This document shows, piece after piece, positions 49,839-56,876 of a stretch of 56,876 bases of DNA. A program made the position numbers and the translations under genes. The notes under the pieces were generated by a model, which made no database searches, was not told the origin of the DNA, and saw only the letters and a program-made list of their open reading frames with translations. Source of the DNA: Alteromonas oceanisediminis (GTDB lineage: Bacteria; Pseudomonadota; Gammaproteobacteria; Enterobacterales; Alteromonadaceae); contig NZ_JAHCTA010000006.1 in the NCBI RefSeq assembly GCF_018474025.1, forward strand, positions 313,891 to 370,766, given 5' to 3'. The first letter of the stretch is position 1. The number at the start of each line of letters is the position of its first letter.

Positions 49839-50213
49839 TTAAAAAAACAGAGGCTGTTTCATCAGCGCCACTTTTGCCGTTAAGGCTAACACCACGAGCG
49901 CACAGGCAAATGCAAGCCACTGTGCCGGACGTGAAGCCGCCCATTTTAAAGCCCACAATCCTGTAACGATGTAGGCAATCACGCCAAATAATTTAAAAGT
50001 CACCCAGCCGTGTACGAAGGGGTACTGACTCAAAATAATACAAAGAGCGATTGCGCTGCCCAGTAACACCGTGTCAATGATGTGAGGTACCACTTTCACC
50101 CATTTTTTATGTCGTTGTGCTGAGCCCATTTGCAACCAGATAAACCGCAATATAAACAGCGAGATGCTGATTACGATTGCCGTTAGGTGAAGGTGCTTCA
50201 TCATCATGTACAT
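49839..50213 (-). CDS. sirB2: SirB2 family membrane protein
   Basis: A 124-residue protein with four transmembrane helices, starting MYMMMKHLHLTAIVISISLFILRF, with KVVPHIIDTVLLGSAIAL and FKLFGVIAYIVTG typical of SirB2. Function unknown. It is part of the conserved prmC-sirB2-sirB1-kdsA order, but sirB1 is absent here: kdsA follows directly. The start could be at Met1 or any of the next Met codons. Confidence 0.92.
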   Translation of the reverse strand: MYMMMKHLHLTAIVISISLFILRFIWLQMGSAQRHKKWVKVVPHIIDTVLLGSAIALCIILSQYPFVHGWVTFKLFGVIAYIVTGLWALKWAASRPAQWLAFACALVVLALTAKVALMKQPLFF

Positions 50214-50265
50214 TGTGTGCTCCTAGCGCGATGGCTATTATTTAAACGCGACAACCGCGTTGATT

Positions 50266-51828
50266 TTATGATTTTGCATAGCGTGATTGCAGTGCGACAA
50301 ATTCATCCATGTCTTTAAGTAGTAAATCGACCAATTCAGGATCAAAATGCTTGCCACGCTCGGTTTGGATATAATCGATGACCTTTTCTAATGGCCAAGC
50401 GGGTTTATGCGGGCGCTCGTTATACAAAGCATCGAAGACATCGATGATGCTGGTAATACGCGCTTCCAGCACGATACTGTCTCTTTTTAAGCCGTTGGGA
50501 TAGCCACTGCCATCCCAGCGTTCATGATGCTGATACGCTAGGGTCGCAGCCATTTGGATTACAGGGCGTTGTGACCCCTTCAACATTTTGTAGCCGTACT
50601 CGGTGTGCGACTTAATACTTTCGCGCTCTTTATCAGTTAACTCACTGGGCTTTTGTAATAAACCCTTTGGCAGTTTACTACTGCCGACATCGTGCAGCGG
50701 TACGGCCAGCGAAAACAGTTTGGCGCGATCTTCAGGGATACCCACCTTAATGGCTAACAATTCACACATTTCACGCATGCAACGTAGTTGTTCGCTACCG
50801 TTGATATTGTCTTCCATGGCGACACCAAGCCGCTCAATGATTTCTTGTTGTGTGTCTTCAATGTCTCTGGTGGCCAATACATTATCGAAGGCAATTTGCA
50901 CATTTTGGGCAAAGATTTCGACCAGATTGCGATCCACGCGACTGAGCTTTCGCGGTAATCCAGATAAATACAGCAACGAGCCACGCTTTGATTTACTGTG
51001 GCAAAACGCCACAAGATGGTCATCGCCATACACAATTTCTTTGTGTGCCAATGCTTTTTTACAGGAAGCCAGCTTAACGGTATCAATCACCTCCTCCATG
51101 GGCTTGCCTTCATAATGCGCATACTCGCCGTTACCGGCAAAGATAAACAGTTGGTCATTGTTCACTGAGTGCAAAGGCTGTGGAGTAGCGACCGCGCTGG
51201 TAATATACGCTGCGTCTTTAGAACAGCCCAGTATGGACGCCAGCTGCTGAATGATACCCTGAATAAAGGTTTCCAGTGAGCGCGAGCAAAACAGATCCGC
51301 CGATGATTCGACGATTTTCTGAAGACCAGCGCGATTTTCTTCAATCACAATAATATCGTTATAAGAACGCAATGCCGAAATGACCACCGTGAACAATTTC
51401 TGCGCGGTCAATTCTGTTTTCGATTTGTAATCGTTAATGTCGTAGTTAATGATGACGTCTTTTTCGGGCGCCTGGCCGGGTTGCCCTGTGCGCAAAATAA
51501 TGCGGCAAAAGTGGTTGTGCAGATGATCACGAATATATTCAGCTACCTTTAGGCCTGAATCATCTTGTTCCATCACAACATCAAGCAGTACGACAGCCAC
51601 GTCATGATGATTTTCAATCGCTAGTTTTGCTTCCTCACCGCTGTAAGCACTGACAAATGTGAGCCGTTTTCCATTGAAGGTGAAGTCACTCAACGCGAGT
51701 TTGGTTACCGCGTGAACCTCTGGCTCATCATCAACAATGAGAATCTTCCAACTGCCCGCTGATTCATCGGTTTGGGTGAGGCCCGGAGTATCATCATCTT
51801 CGTCACTGAACAAAAACTCATCGTGCAT
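50266..51828 (-). CDS. response regulator REC-DUF3369-HD-GYP (c-di-GMP phosphodiesterase-like)
   Basis: The 520-residue protein has a receiver (about 27-155, Asp83 in VVLLDVVM), a DUF3369 sensor domain (about 165-320) and an HD-GYP domain with HD at 379-380 and HHERWDGSGYP at 434-444. The first motif reads LHDVGSSKLP rather than HDIGKxxIP, losing the usual lysine, though the metal-binding HD and the GYP are kept. It sits between prmC and sirB2, splitting the conserved hemA-kdsA gene order, 18 bases after prmC. No cognate kinase is adjacent. Confidence 0.92.
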   Translation of the reverse strand: MHDEFLFSDEDDDTPGLTQTDESAGSWKILIVDDEPEVHAVTKLALSDFTFNGKRLTFVSAYSGEEAKLAIENHHDVAVVLLDVVMEQDDSGLKVAEYIRDHLHNHFCRIILRTGQPGQAPEKDVIINYDINDYKSKTELTAQKLFTVVISALRSYNDIIVIEENRAGLQKIVESSADLFCSRSLETFIQGIIQQLASILGCSKDAAYITSAVATPQPLHSVNNDQLFIFAGNGEYAHYEGKPMEEVIDTVKLASCKKALAHKEIVYGDDHLVAFCHSKSKRGSLLYLSGLPRKLSRVDRNLVEIFAQNVQIAFDNVLATRDIEDTQQEIIERLGVAMEDNINGSEQLRCMREMCELLAIKVGIPEDRAKLFSLAVPLHDVGSSKLPKGLLQKPSELTDKERESIKSHTEYGYKMLKGSQRPVIQMAATLAYQHHERWDGSGYPNGLKRDSIVLEARITSIIDVFDALYNERPHKPAWPLEKVIDYIQTERGKHFDPELVDLLLKDMDEFVALQSRYAKS

Positions 51829-51845
51829 GTTAACCCTGCCTTATT

Positions 51846-52694
51846 TTACGCGCCGGTTATTTGCCAGCGTCCTATGGTGACTCTAGGGTGCCCTTGTATG
51901 TCTTTCAACGTACTGACGTGACCAAAATTGGCCTTAGCGTATAAATCGCGTACTGCGTCACCTTGCAGATTGCCATGTTCTACCATTAACCACCCGCCGC
52001 AGGCAAGATGGTTGCACGCTGTATCGACAATCTTGCGAATGTCATCAAGGCCATCCTGCCCTGATGTTAACGCGCTGCGCGGCTCAAACCTGACATCCCC
52101 CTGGGCGAGGTACGGACTGTTTTCTTCAACATAAGGAGGATTGCTGACGATGCAATCAAATTGCCGCTGTTGAAGTGCGCTAAACCATTCGCTCTGTGTA
52201 AACTCAACGTTGCTTAACGCCAGCGCGTGTTTATTGTCTTTCGCCAATGCAATCGCATCAGGCGCTTTGTCGACGCCCACTACCTGCCAATGAGGCCGTT
52301 CCTTCGCAAGTGCCAGCGCAATCACACCGGTGCCCGTACCCAAGTCACACGCATGCCCGCTATCGGCTGTCATTACCTTAAGCGCAGCTTCAACTAACAG
52401 CTCGGTCTCAGGCCTTGGGATCAGCGTACTGGCATTGACTGCTACACTGAAATCCCAGAACGCTTGCTGGCCAGTGAGGTGCGCGATTGGCACGCCAGCA
52501 ACCCGCTGCGCTAACATCGCATTAAGCTGCTCTTGCTGAGTTTGGTCCAGTTCGATTTCAGGGTGCGTAAACAGCATAACATCATCACACTGTAGCACCG
52601 TTTTAAGCAGTACTCTGGCATCAATGTGTACCGAGTCAGAGGCGCTCTTGCGCAAAGCATCTCGCGCACAGGTCAACGCTTGCGCAATGTTCAT
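51846..52694 (-). CDS. prmC: release factor glutamine methyltransferase
   Basis: Methylates the glutamine in the GGQ motif of RF1 and RF2. The 282 residues show the N-terminal helical domain (ALTCARDALRKSASDSVHIDARVLL), the HLTGQQAFWDFSVAVNAS and LIPRPETELLVEAAL segments, SAM motif ACDLGTGTGVIALAL and the catalytic IVSNPPYVEE. It follows prfA by 7 bases, next to its substrate. Confidence 0.97.
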   Translation of the reverse strand: MNIAQALTCARDALRKSASDSVHIDARVLLKTVLQCDDVMLFTHPEIELDQTQQEQLNAMLAQRVAGVPIAHLTGQQAFWDFSVAVNASTLIPRPETELLVEAALKVMTADSGHACDLGTGTGVIALALAKERPHWQVVGVDKAPDAIALAKDNKHALALSNVEFTQSEWFSALQQRQFDCIVSNPPYVEENSPYLAQGDVRFEPRSALTSGQDGLDDIRKIVDTACNHLACGGWLMVEHGNLQGDAVRDLYAKANFGHVSTLKDIQGHPRVTIGRWQITGA

Positions 52695-52701
52695 CGACGC
52701 G

Positions 52702-53787
52702 TTACTCGTCTGCCAGTGAGGCGAGCAGATCGGCCTGATGTTCTTGACGAATAGGCTCCAGCAGCGCGCCCAACCCGCCCTCGATCACATCATCAAGCTT
52801 GTACAAAGTGAGGTTGATACGATGGTCGGTTACCCTGCCCTGCGGGAAATTATAGGTTCTGATCCGTTCTGAACGGTCACCACTGCCCACCAAGCTTTTA
52901 CGCGTTGAAGCCTCTTCAGCAGCACGCTTATCCTGCTCCATCTGGTTTAGGCGAGCGTTGAGTACCGACATCGCCTTGGCGCGATTTTTATGTTGAGAAC
53001 GTTCATCCTGACACTCAATCACAACCCCGGTTGGGATGTGTGTGATCCGGATTGCCGAATCGGTTTTGTTAACGTGTTGCCCCCCGGCGCCAGAAGCACG
53101 AAATGTGTCAATACGCAGGTCTGCCGGGTTGATTTCAATGGCCTCTGACTCAGGCACTTCCGGTAGCACGGCCACCGTGCAGGCAGAGGTATGGATCCGG
53201 CCTTGCGACTCAGTTTCAGGCACACGCTGAACACGATGCCCGCCTGATTCAAACTTAAATACACCGTATACACCGTCGCCGATGATATTGGCGATGACCT
53301 CTTTAAACCCGCCATGCTCACCCTCATTGGCGCTGATGAGCTCCATGCGCCACCCATTGGCCTCAACATAACGGCTGTACATACGGAACAAATCGCCGGC
53401 AAAAATCGCGGCCTCGTCGCCACCGGCCCCAGCGCGAATTTCCAAAAAGCAGTTACAGTCATCATTAGGGTCGCGGGGCAACAGCAGAATTTGAATGTCA
53501 GATTCTAGCTGCTCAATAACGGCTTTCGCTTGCTTAACCTCATCCTGCGCCATTTCTCGCATCTCAGCATCGTCTTCATTCAGCATTTCCGTGGCAGCTT
53601 CAAGGTTGCTTTGCGCCTCCTGAAAACGATTAAATGCTTTCACCACGTCTTCCAGTTGCGCATATTCTTTAGAAAGCGCCTTGAATCGCTCTTGATCCGC
53701 AATGACATCAGGAGAGCTGAGGAGTGCCTGAACTTCTTCAAACCGTTCAACAAGTGTTGTAAGTTTGTTTTCAACTGATTGCTTCAT
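52702..53787 (-). CDS. prfA: peptide chain release factor 1
   Basis: Recognises UAA and UAG and triggers peptide release. The 361-residue form starts [20 protein letters not shown] at the ATG at 53787; the frame is open to 53874 but that extension lies in the hemA end and is not conserved. Codon recognition region [14 protein letters not shown] (P-x-T tripeptide, PET) and the GGQ loop [16 protein letters not shown] are visible. It follows hemA and precedes prmC. Confidence 0.97.
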   Translation of the reverse strand: MKQSVENKLTTLVERFEEVQALLSSPDVIADQERFKALSKEYAQLEDVVKAFNRFQEAQSNLEAATEMLNEDDAEMREMAQDEVKQAKAVIEQLESDIQILLLPRDPNDDCNCFLEIRAGAGGDEAAIFAGDLFRMYSRYVEANGWRMELISANEGEHGGFKEVIANIIGDGVYGVFKFESGGHRVQRVPETESQGRIHTSACTVAVLPEVPESEAIEINPADLRIDTFRASGAGGQHVNKTDSAIRITHIPTGVVIECQDERSQHKNRAKAMSVLNARLNQMEQDKRAAEEASTRKSLVGSGDRSERIRTYNFPQGRVTDHRINLTLYKLDDVIEGGLGALLEPIRQEHQADLLASLADE

Positions 53788-53800
53788 GATATTCCTGTGG

Positions 53801-55090
53801 TTATTTTTTTGATAAGCCGCTGCGTGGCGGCTCAAGTTCAAACGCATCAACCAGCGTGCGTTTGAGTTCTTCATCTTTGCGTTCGATCGCTTGATTCAAT
53901 GCTTTAGTCGGAGCGTGCATAAAATAGTTAGTGAGTTTATGGGCTAGCTCTTGCAACACGACATCTGGCGCTTTGCCATCTTCTATTTGCTGTTGCGCAG
54001 CGGTTAGCAATACCTCTCTTTGCAGCTCACCCCGTTGGCGATAGCTACGCACTAAGTCAATACTATTGCGACTTTGCAACCAGGCTTCATAGGCCCTGGA
54101 CTGTTCTACAACCAGCTTTTCGGCAGCTTGCGCAGCAACTTCACGATGTGCAACGTTTTGTTCTACGATTTCCTGCAAGTCGTCAACACTGTATAAGTAC
54201 GCGTTATCTAAATCACTCACTTCCGCTTCAATGTCACGGGGCACCGCCAAGTCGACCATAAAAATCGGCCTGTTTTTGCGCTGCTTTAATGCCTGCTCAA
54301 CCATTCCCTTACCGATCAGGGGTAATTGGCTGGCGGTACTGGAAATCACAATATCCGCTTCGTGCAGGTGCGAGGGTAACTGCGACAACGTCAATGGACG
54401 CGCGGCAAGCTTGTCGGCAAGCTCTTCTGCTCTGGCTAGCGTTCTATTGGCCACCAGAATACGCTGCACGCCTTGCTCTTGCAGATGGCGCGCAACCAGC
54501 TCAATCGTTTCGCCGGCGCCCACTAATAAAACGGTTTGTTGTTCCAGCTTGGCAAAAATGTGTTTTGCCAGTTGAACCGCAGCATAGGCAACCGACACGG
54601 CGTTATTGCCAATATCCGTTTCGGTACGAACTTTTTTAGCCACAGAAAACGTATATTGAAACAACCGCTCTAAACCGTTGCCAACGGCGCCAGAGTGCTT
54701 TGCGTCGTTAAACGCCTGCTTAACCTGACCAAGTATTTGCGGCTCGCCCAACACTAAAGAATCTAAACCGCTGGCGACTCTCATCATATGTTGCACGGCT
54801 TCATCACCAAAATATGTATAACTGTGCGATTCGAGTGATGTATCGGACAGCGAATGGAATTCTGCCAGCCATGTGCGTAACTCTTCTGCTGTTGACTGTT
54901 CGTCACCATCATGAGGTAACGCGTATATTTCGGTACGATTACAGGTAGACACAATCACAGCCTCACGCGCACGCTTGCGATCCTTTAGCGACACCAATGC
55001 AGCGACAAGGCTGTCTGCGGTGAAAGCGACTTGCTCACGCAACGAGACTGGTGCAGTCTTATGATTGATGCCGAAGGCGATTAGTGTCAT
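53801..55090 (-). CDS. hemA: glutamyl-tRNA reductase
   Basis: NADPH-dependent first step of C5 tetrapyrrole synthesis. The 429 residues begin [20 protein letters not shown]; catalytic Cys50 lies in [13 protein letters not shown], with [21 protein letters not shown], the NADPH domain [17 protein letters not shown] and the [22 protein letters not shown] linker. It leads the operon and is divergent from lolB. A TACAAT -10 lies about 30 bases upstream (55120-55125). Confidence 0.97.
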   Translation of the reverse strand: MTLIAFGINHKTAPVSLREQVAFTADSLVAALVSLKDRKRAREAVIVSTCNRTEIYALPHDGDEQSTAEELRTWLAEFHSLSDTSLESHSYTYFGDEAVQHMMRVASGLDSLVLGEPQILGQVKQAFNDAKHSGAVGNGLERLFQYTFSVAKKVRTETDIGNNAVSVAYAAVQLAKHIFAKLEQQTVLLVGAGETIELVARHLQEQGVQRILVANRTLARAEELADKLAARPLTLSQLPSHLHEADIVISSTASQLPLIGKGMVEQALKQRKNRPIFMVDLAVPRDIEAEVSDLDNAYLYSVDDLQEIVEQNVAHREVAAQAAEKLVVEQSRAYEAWLQSRNSIDLVRSYRQRGELQREVLLTAAQQQIEDGKAPDVVLQELAHKLTNYFMHAPTKALNQAIERKDEELKRTLVDAFELEPPRSGLSKK

Positions 55091-55119
55091 TGAATACTGG
55101 AGTGACTGAATTGGTGCGC

Positions 55120-55125
55120 ATTGTA
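55120..55125 (-). promoter_or_regulatory. -10 box of the hemA operon
   Basis: TACAAT on the minus strand, with a weak TTTCAA 17 bases upstream, 30 bases before the hemA ATG. The divergent lolB promoter must share the same 111-base interval; TATAAC at about 55171 is a candidate for it. Confidence 0.35.
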
Positions 55126-55201
55126 CGAAAAAGCCAAAATGATTGAAAGCATCAGGTTTTTTGTGTTCCTATAACGCGCTAACCGACAACACTAAAATGG
55201 C

Positions 55202-55894
55202 ATGAAGACGCTGAACAACCTACCACGAATCAACACGCGATTTCTCTTTATCACGCGCTTACTGTATGTGGCGATTGCGGCGGTGTTGGCCGGATGTACC
55301 ACAGCCTACCAGCCGGTTAAGACCGTCAATCAAAGCGTAAATGACGCCAAGCTTATCAAACTCGTTAAGTGGGAGTTGCGTGGAAGGATGGCGATAAAAA
55401 CAGACCAAGAATCAGTGAGCGCCTACGTGCGTTGGCATCAGCAAAAAGACCAATTCGAATTTACGTTAACCAATGTACTTGGCGTGACCTTACTGACGCT
55501 GACGTTTGATGGGCAACTGGCTGAGCTGACGATTGATGACAAAAACTACCGCGACACCGACCCTCAACGCCTACTTGAGGACGTCAGTGGATGGCAGATA
55601 CCGGTCGATCTTCTGCCAATTTGGGTAAAAGGTTTAGCCCGCCCTCAGGATAAAACCACACGCACATCCGAAGGCTTACTGACACAAATCTTGCCTAGCG
55701 GTTCAGCGAGCAAATGGCGCGTTGACTTCAGTGGGTACTCGCGAGAAGTGATCGGTAACAATAACGACAAACAACCTGTCAGTGTGGTGCTGCCACGTCA
55801 ATTGACCATTCAGCAAAACGCCGGTGCCACGGCGCGAACGTTCAGCTTAAAACTTAAAGTGAATCATTGGGAAGCAACAGCAATCGATGAATAA
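55202..55894 (+). CDS. lolB: outer-membrane lipoprotein insertion protein LolB
   Basis: Outer-membrane receptor that takes lipoproteins from LolA and inserts them into the membrane. The 230 residues have a signal with lipobox VLAGC (Cys32), then the LolB fold with KWELRGRMAIKTDQESVSAYVRW, FTLTNVLGVTLLTLTFDG and LPIWVKGLARP. It is next to ispE with an 8-base overlap, the usual lolB-ispE pair, divergent from hemA. Confidence 0.95.
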   Translation: MKTLNNLPRINTRFLFITRLLYVAIAAVLAGCTTAYQPVKTVNQSVNDAKLIKLVKWELRGRMAIKTDQESVSAYVRWHQQKDQFEFTLTNVLGVTLLTLTFDGQLAELTIDDKNYRDTDPQRLLEDVSGWQIPVDLLPIWVKGLARPQDKTTRTSEGLLTQILPSGSASKWRVDFSGYSREVIGNNNDKQPVSVVLPRQLTIQQNAGATARTFSLKLKVNHWEATAIDE

Positions 55895-56777
55895 TGTTAA
55901 ACACCATACTCAGATGCGCTGGTGGCCCAGTCCTGCCAAATTAAACTTATTTCTGCATATTACCGGACGTCGATGCGATGGCTATCATGAGCTACAGAGC
56001 GTGTTTCAAATGCTGTCTTTCGGTGACGAAGTCGGTATTGAAGTAAACCCATCCGGTCAGATAAATATCATGACACCCATTGAAGGCGTTACTGAGCAAG
56101 CGAACCTTGCTTACAAAGCTGCCGCTCTGTTGCAGAAGGCAACGCACACTCGGCTTGGCGCTAATATTTCGATCCGCAAACAATTGCCTATGGGCGGGGG
56201 GATCGGCGGCGGCTCTTCCAATGCTGCCACGGTGTTGTGCGTATTGAATCAATTGTGGCAATGCGGTCTCGACCCGCAATCGCTGTGTAAACTCGGCTTG
56301 ACATTAGGCGCTGACGTACCTGTTTTCATTCACGGCAAAACGGTGTTTGCTGAGGGCGTAGGCGAAAAGTTTTATCCAATCAGCCTTCCTTCAAAATGGT
56401 ATTTAGTAGCCAATCCACGTTGCCACATCGCGACAGCTGATGTATTCAAATCGCCAGAGCTGACGCGTAACACGCCCCCAATTCGGGTTGAGGATTACGA
56501 TTTTGGCGCCACACGCAATGATTGTCAGGATTTAGTGATTGATCGCTATCCGGAAGTTGCAAATTTATTACAGTGGTTGGTACACTACGCCCCGTCTCGA
56601 ATGACAGGCACGGGTGCCTGTGTGTTTAGCGTCTTTAACAGCCAGTCTGAGGCTGAAGAAACGCTGAAGCAGTTACCGTCTAAATGGTCAGGTTTTGTTG
56701 CTCAAGGGCTATCAGAATCGCCACTAGTAGCGGCGTTGAGCACAGTGGGTCAAGGAAGCGCAGCACCAGTGTCGTGA
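55887..56777 (+). CDS. ispE: 4-diphosphocytidyl-2-C-methyl-D-erythritol kinase
   Basis: GHMP kinase of the MEP isoprenoid pathway. The 296 residues start with WWPSPAKLNLFLHITGRRCDGYHELQS, have the ATP loop LPMGGGIGGGSSNAATVL, the LGADVPVFIHGKTVFAEGVGE motif and the C-terminal SRMTGTGACVF. It overlaps lolB by 8 bases and is followed by a tRNA gene. Confidence 0.96.
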   Translation: MNNVKHHTQMRWWPSPAKLNLFLHITGRRCDGYHELQSVFQMLSFGDEVGIEVNPSGQINIMTPIEGVTEQANLAYKAAALLQKATHTRLGANISIRKQLPMGGGIGGGSSNAATVLCVLNQLWQCGLDPQSLCKLGLTLGADVPVFIHGKTVFAEGVGEKFYPISLPSKWYLVANPRCHIATADVFKSPELTRNTPPIRVEDYDFGATRNDCQDLVIDRYPEVANLLQWLVHYAPSRMTGTGACVFSVFNSQSEAEETLKQLPSKWSGFVAQGLSESPLVAALSTVGQGSAAPVS

Positions 56778-56801
56778 ATGTCATTCTTAGAAATTTTTTA
56801 T

Positions 56802-56876
56802 TGGGGTATAGCCAAGTTGGTAAGGCAGCGGGTTTTGATCCCGCGATTCGTTGGTTCGAGTCCAGCTACCCCAGCC
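56802..56876 (+). tRNA. tRNA-Gln (TTG anticodon), last base outside the window
   Basis: Acceptor TGGGGTA pairs with TACCCCA; anticodon stem GCGGG/CCCGC encloses TTTTGAT, giving anticodon TTG; the T-arm has GGTTCGAGTCC. The sequence ends at CC of the encoded CCA, so one base is cut off by the window edge. ispE-tRNA-Gln is a familiar neighbourhood, usually followed by prs. Confidence 0.96.

Overview
The window is a chromosomal segment from a gammaproteobacterium, probably a marine, flagellated or surface-living relative of the Alteromonadales/Oceanospirillales. The evidence is conserved gene order: thrS-infC-rpmI-rplT-pheS, pgm-seqA, DUF423-rlmM, hemA-prfA-prmC-sirB2-kdsA facing lolB-ispE-tRNA-Gln. 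Gammaproteobacterial small families (SeqA, SirB2, DUF2897, DUF3080) point the same way. SeqA suggests a Dam-methylating lineage. The order-level placement is an inference. I see no insertion sequence, prophage, integrase or CRISPR array, and the region reads as vertically inherited core genome with accessory signalling blocks.

Layout. 1-4.2 kb: translation operon on the minus strand (pheS cut by the window edge, rplT, rpmI, infC from an AUU start, thrS behind a promoter and a terminator-like leader hairpin). 4.3-9.3 kb: a fructosamine-kinase-family gene, a DUF3080 lipoprotein, a truncated secreted PEP-CTERM-like gene, ferredoxin-NADP reductase and two FlgO-like lipoproteins. 9.5-13.9 kb: an Anbu (proteasome-like) cluster made of an alpha-E protein, a circularly permuted ATP-grasp protein, Anbu itself and a zinc metallopeptidase-like protein. 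14-15.2 kb: a CDF metal transporter and tRNA-Val. 15.3-21.9 kb: a large hybrid histidine kinase overlapping a REC-GGDEF-EAL gene, converging on a REC-GGDEF cyclase. 22-26.4 kb: a patatin-like protein, then a tightly overlapped operon (ACT protein, an EIIA-Glc-like protein without its histidines, an ArsC/Spx-type protein, dapE, an M15 peptidase and an unlisted 44-residue DUF2897 protein). 26.4-33.8 kb: a PAS histidine kinase, a decayed response-regulator pseudogene, a REC-GGDEF-EAL protein, a YghU-type GST, a HIT protein coupled to astE, and a GGDEF-EAL protein with a dead GGDEF site. 34-38.9 kb: glycogen phosphorylase, phosphoglucomutase and seqA. 39-43 kb: MoxR-DUF58-transglutaminase operon. 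43-48.4 kb: a stand-alone second-type EF-G, rlmM, DUF423, an alpha/beta hydrolase and a GcvA-like regulator. 48.6-56.9 kb: a small secreted protein, kdsA, sirB2, a REC-DUF3369-HD-GYP regulator sitting inside the hemA operon, prmC, prfA, hemA, then lolB, ispE and tRNA-Gln.

Themes. Cyclic-di-GMP signalling is dense: five genes carry GGDEF, EAL or HD-GYP domains and two histidine kinases sit beside them. glgP and pgm act consecutively in glycogen breakdown (glucose-1-phosphate, then glucose-6-phosphate). The most distinctive items are the Anbu locus without an adjacent transglutaminase, the histidine-less EIIA-like protein in a lysine/cell-wall operon, the decayed Rcp1-like regulator between a kinase and a GGDEF-EAL protein, the signalling gene lodged in the hemA-kdsA operon, and the secreted-protein gene cut just where a sorting signal would be expected.
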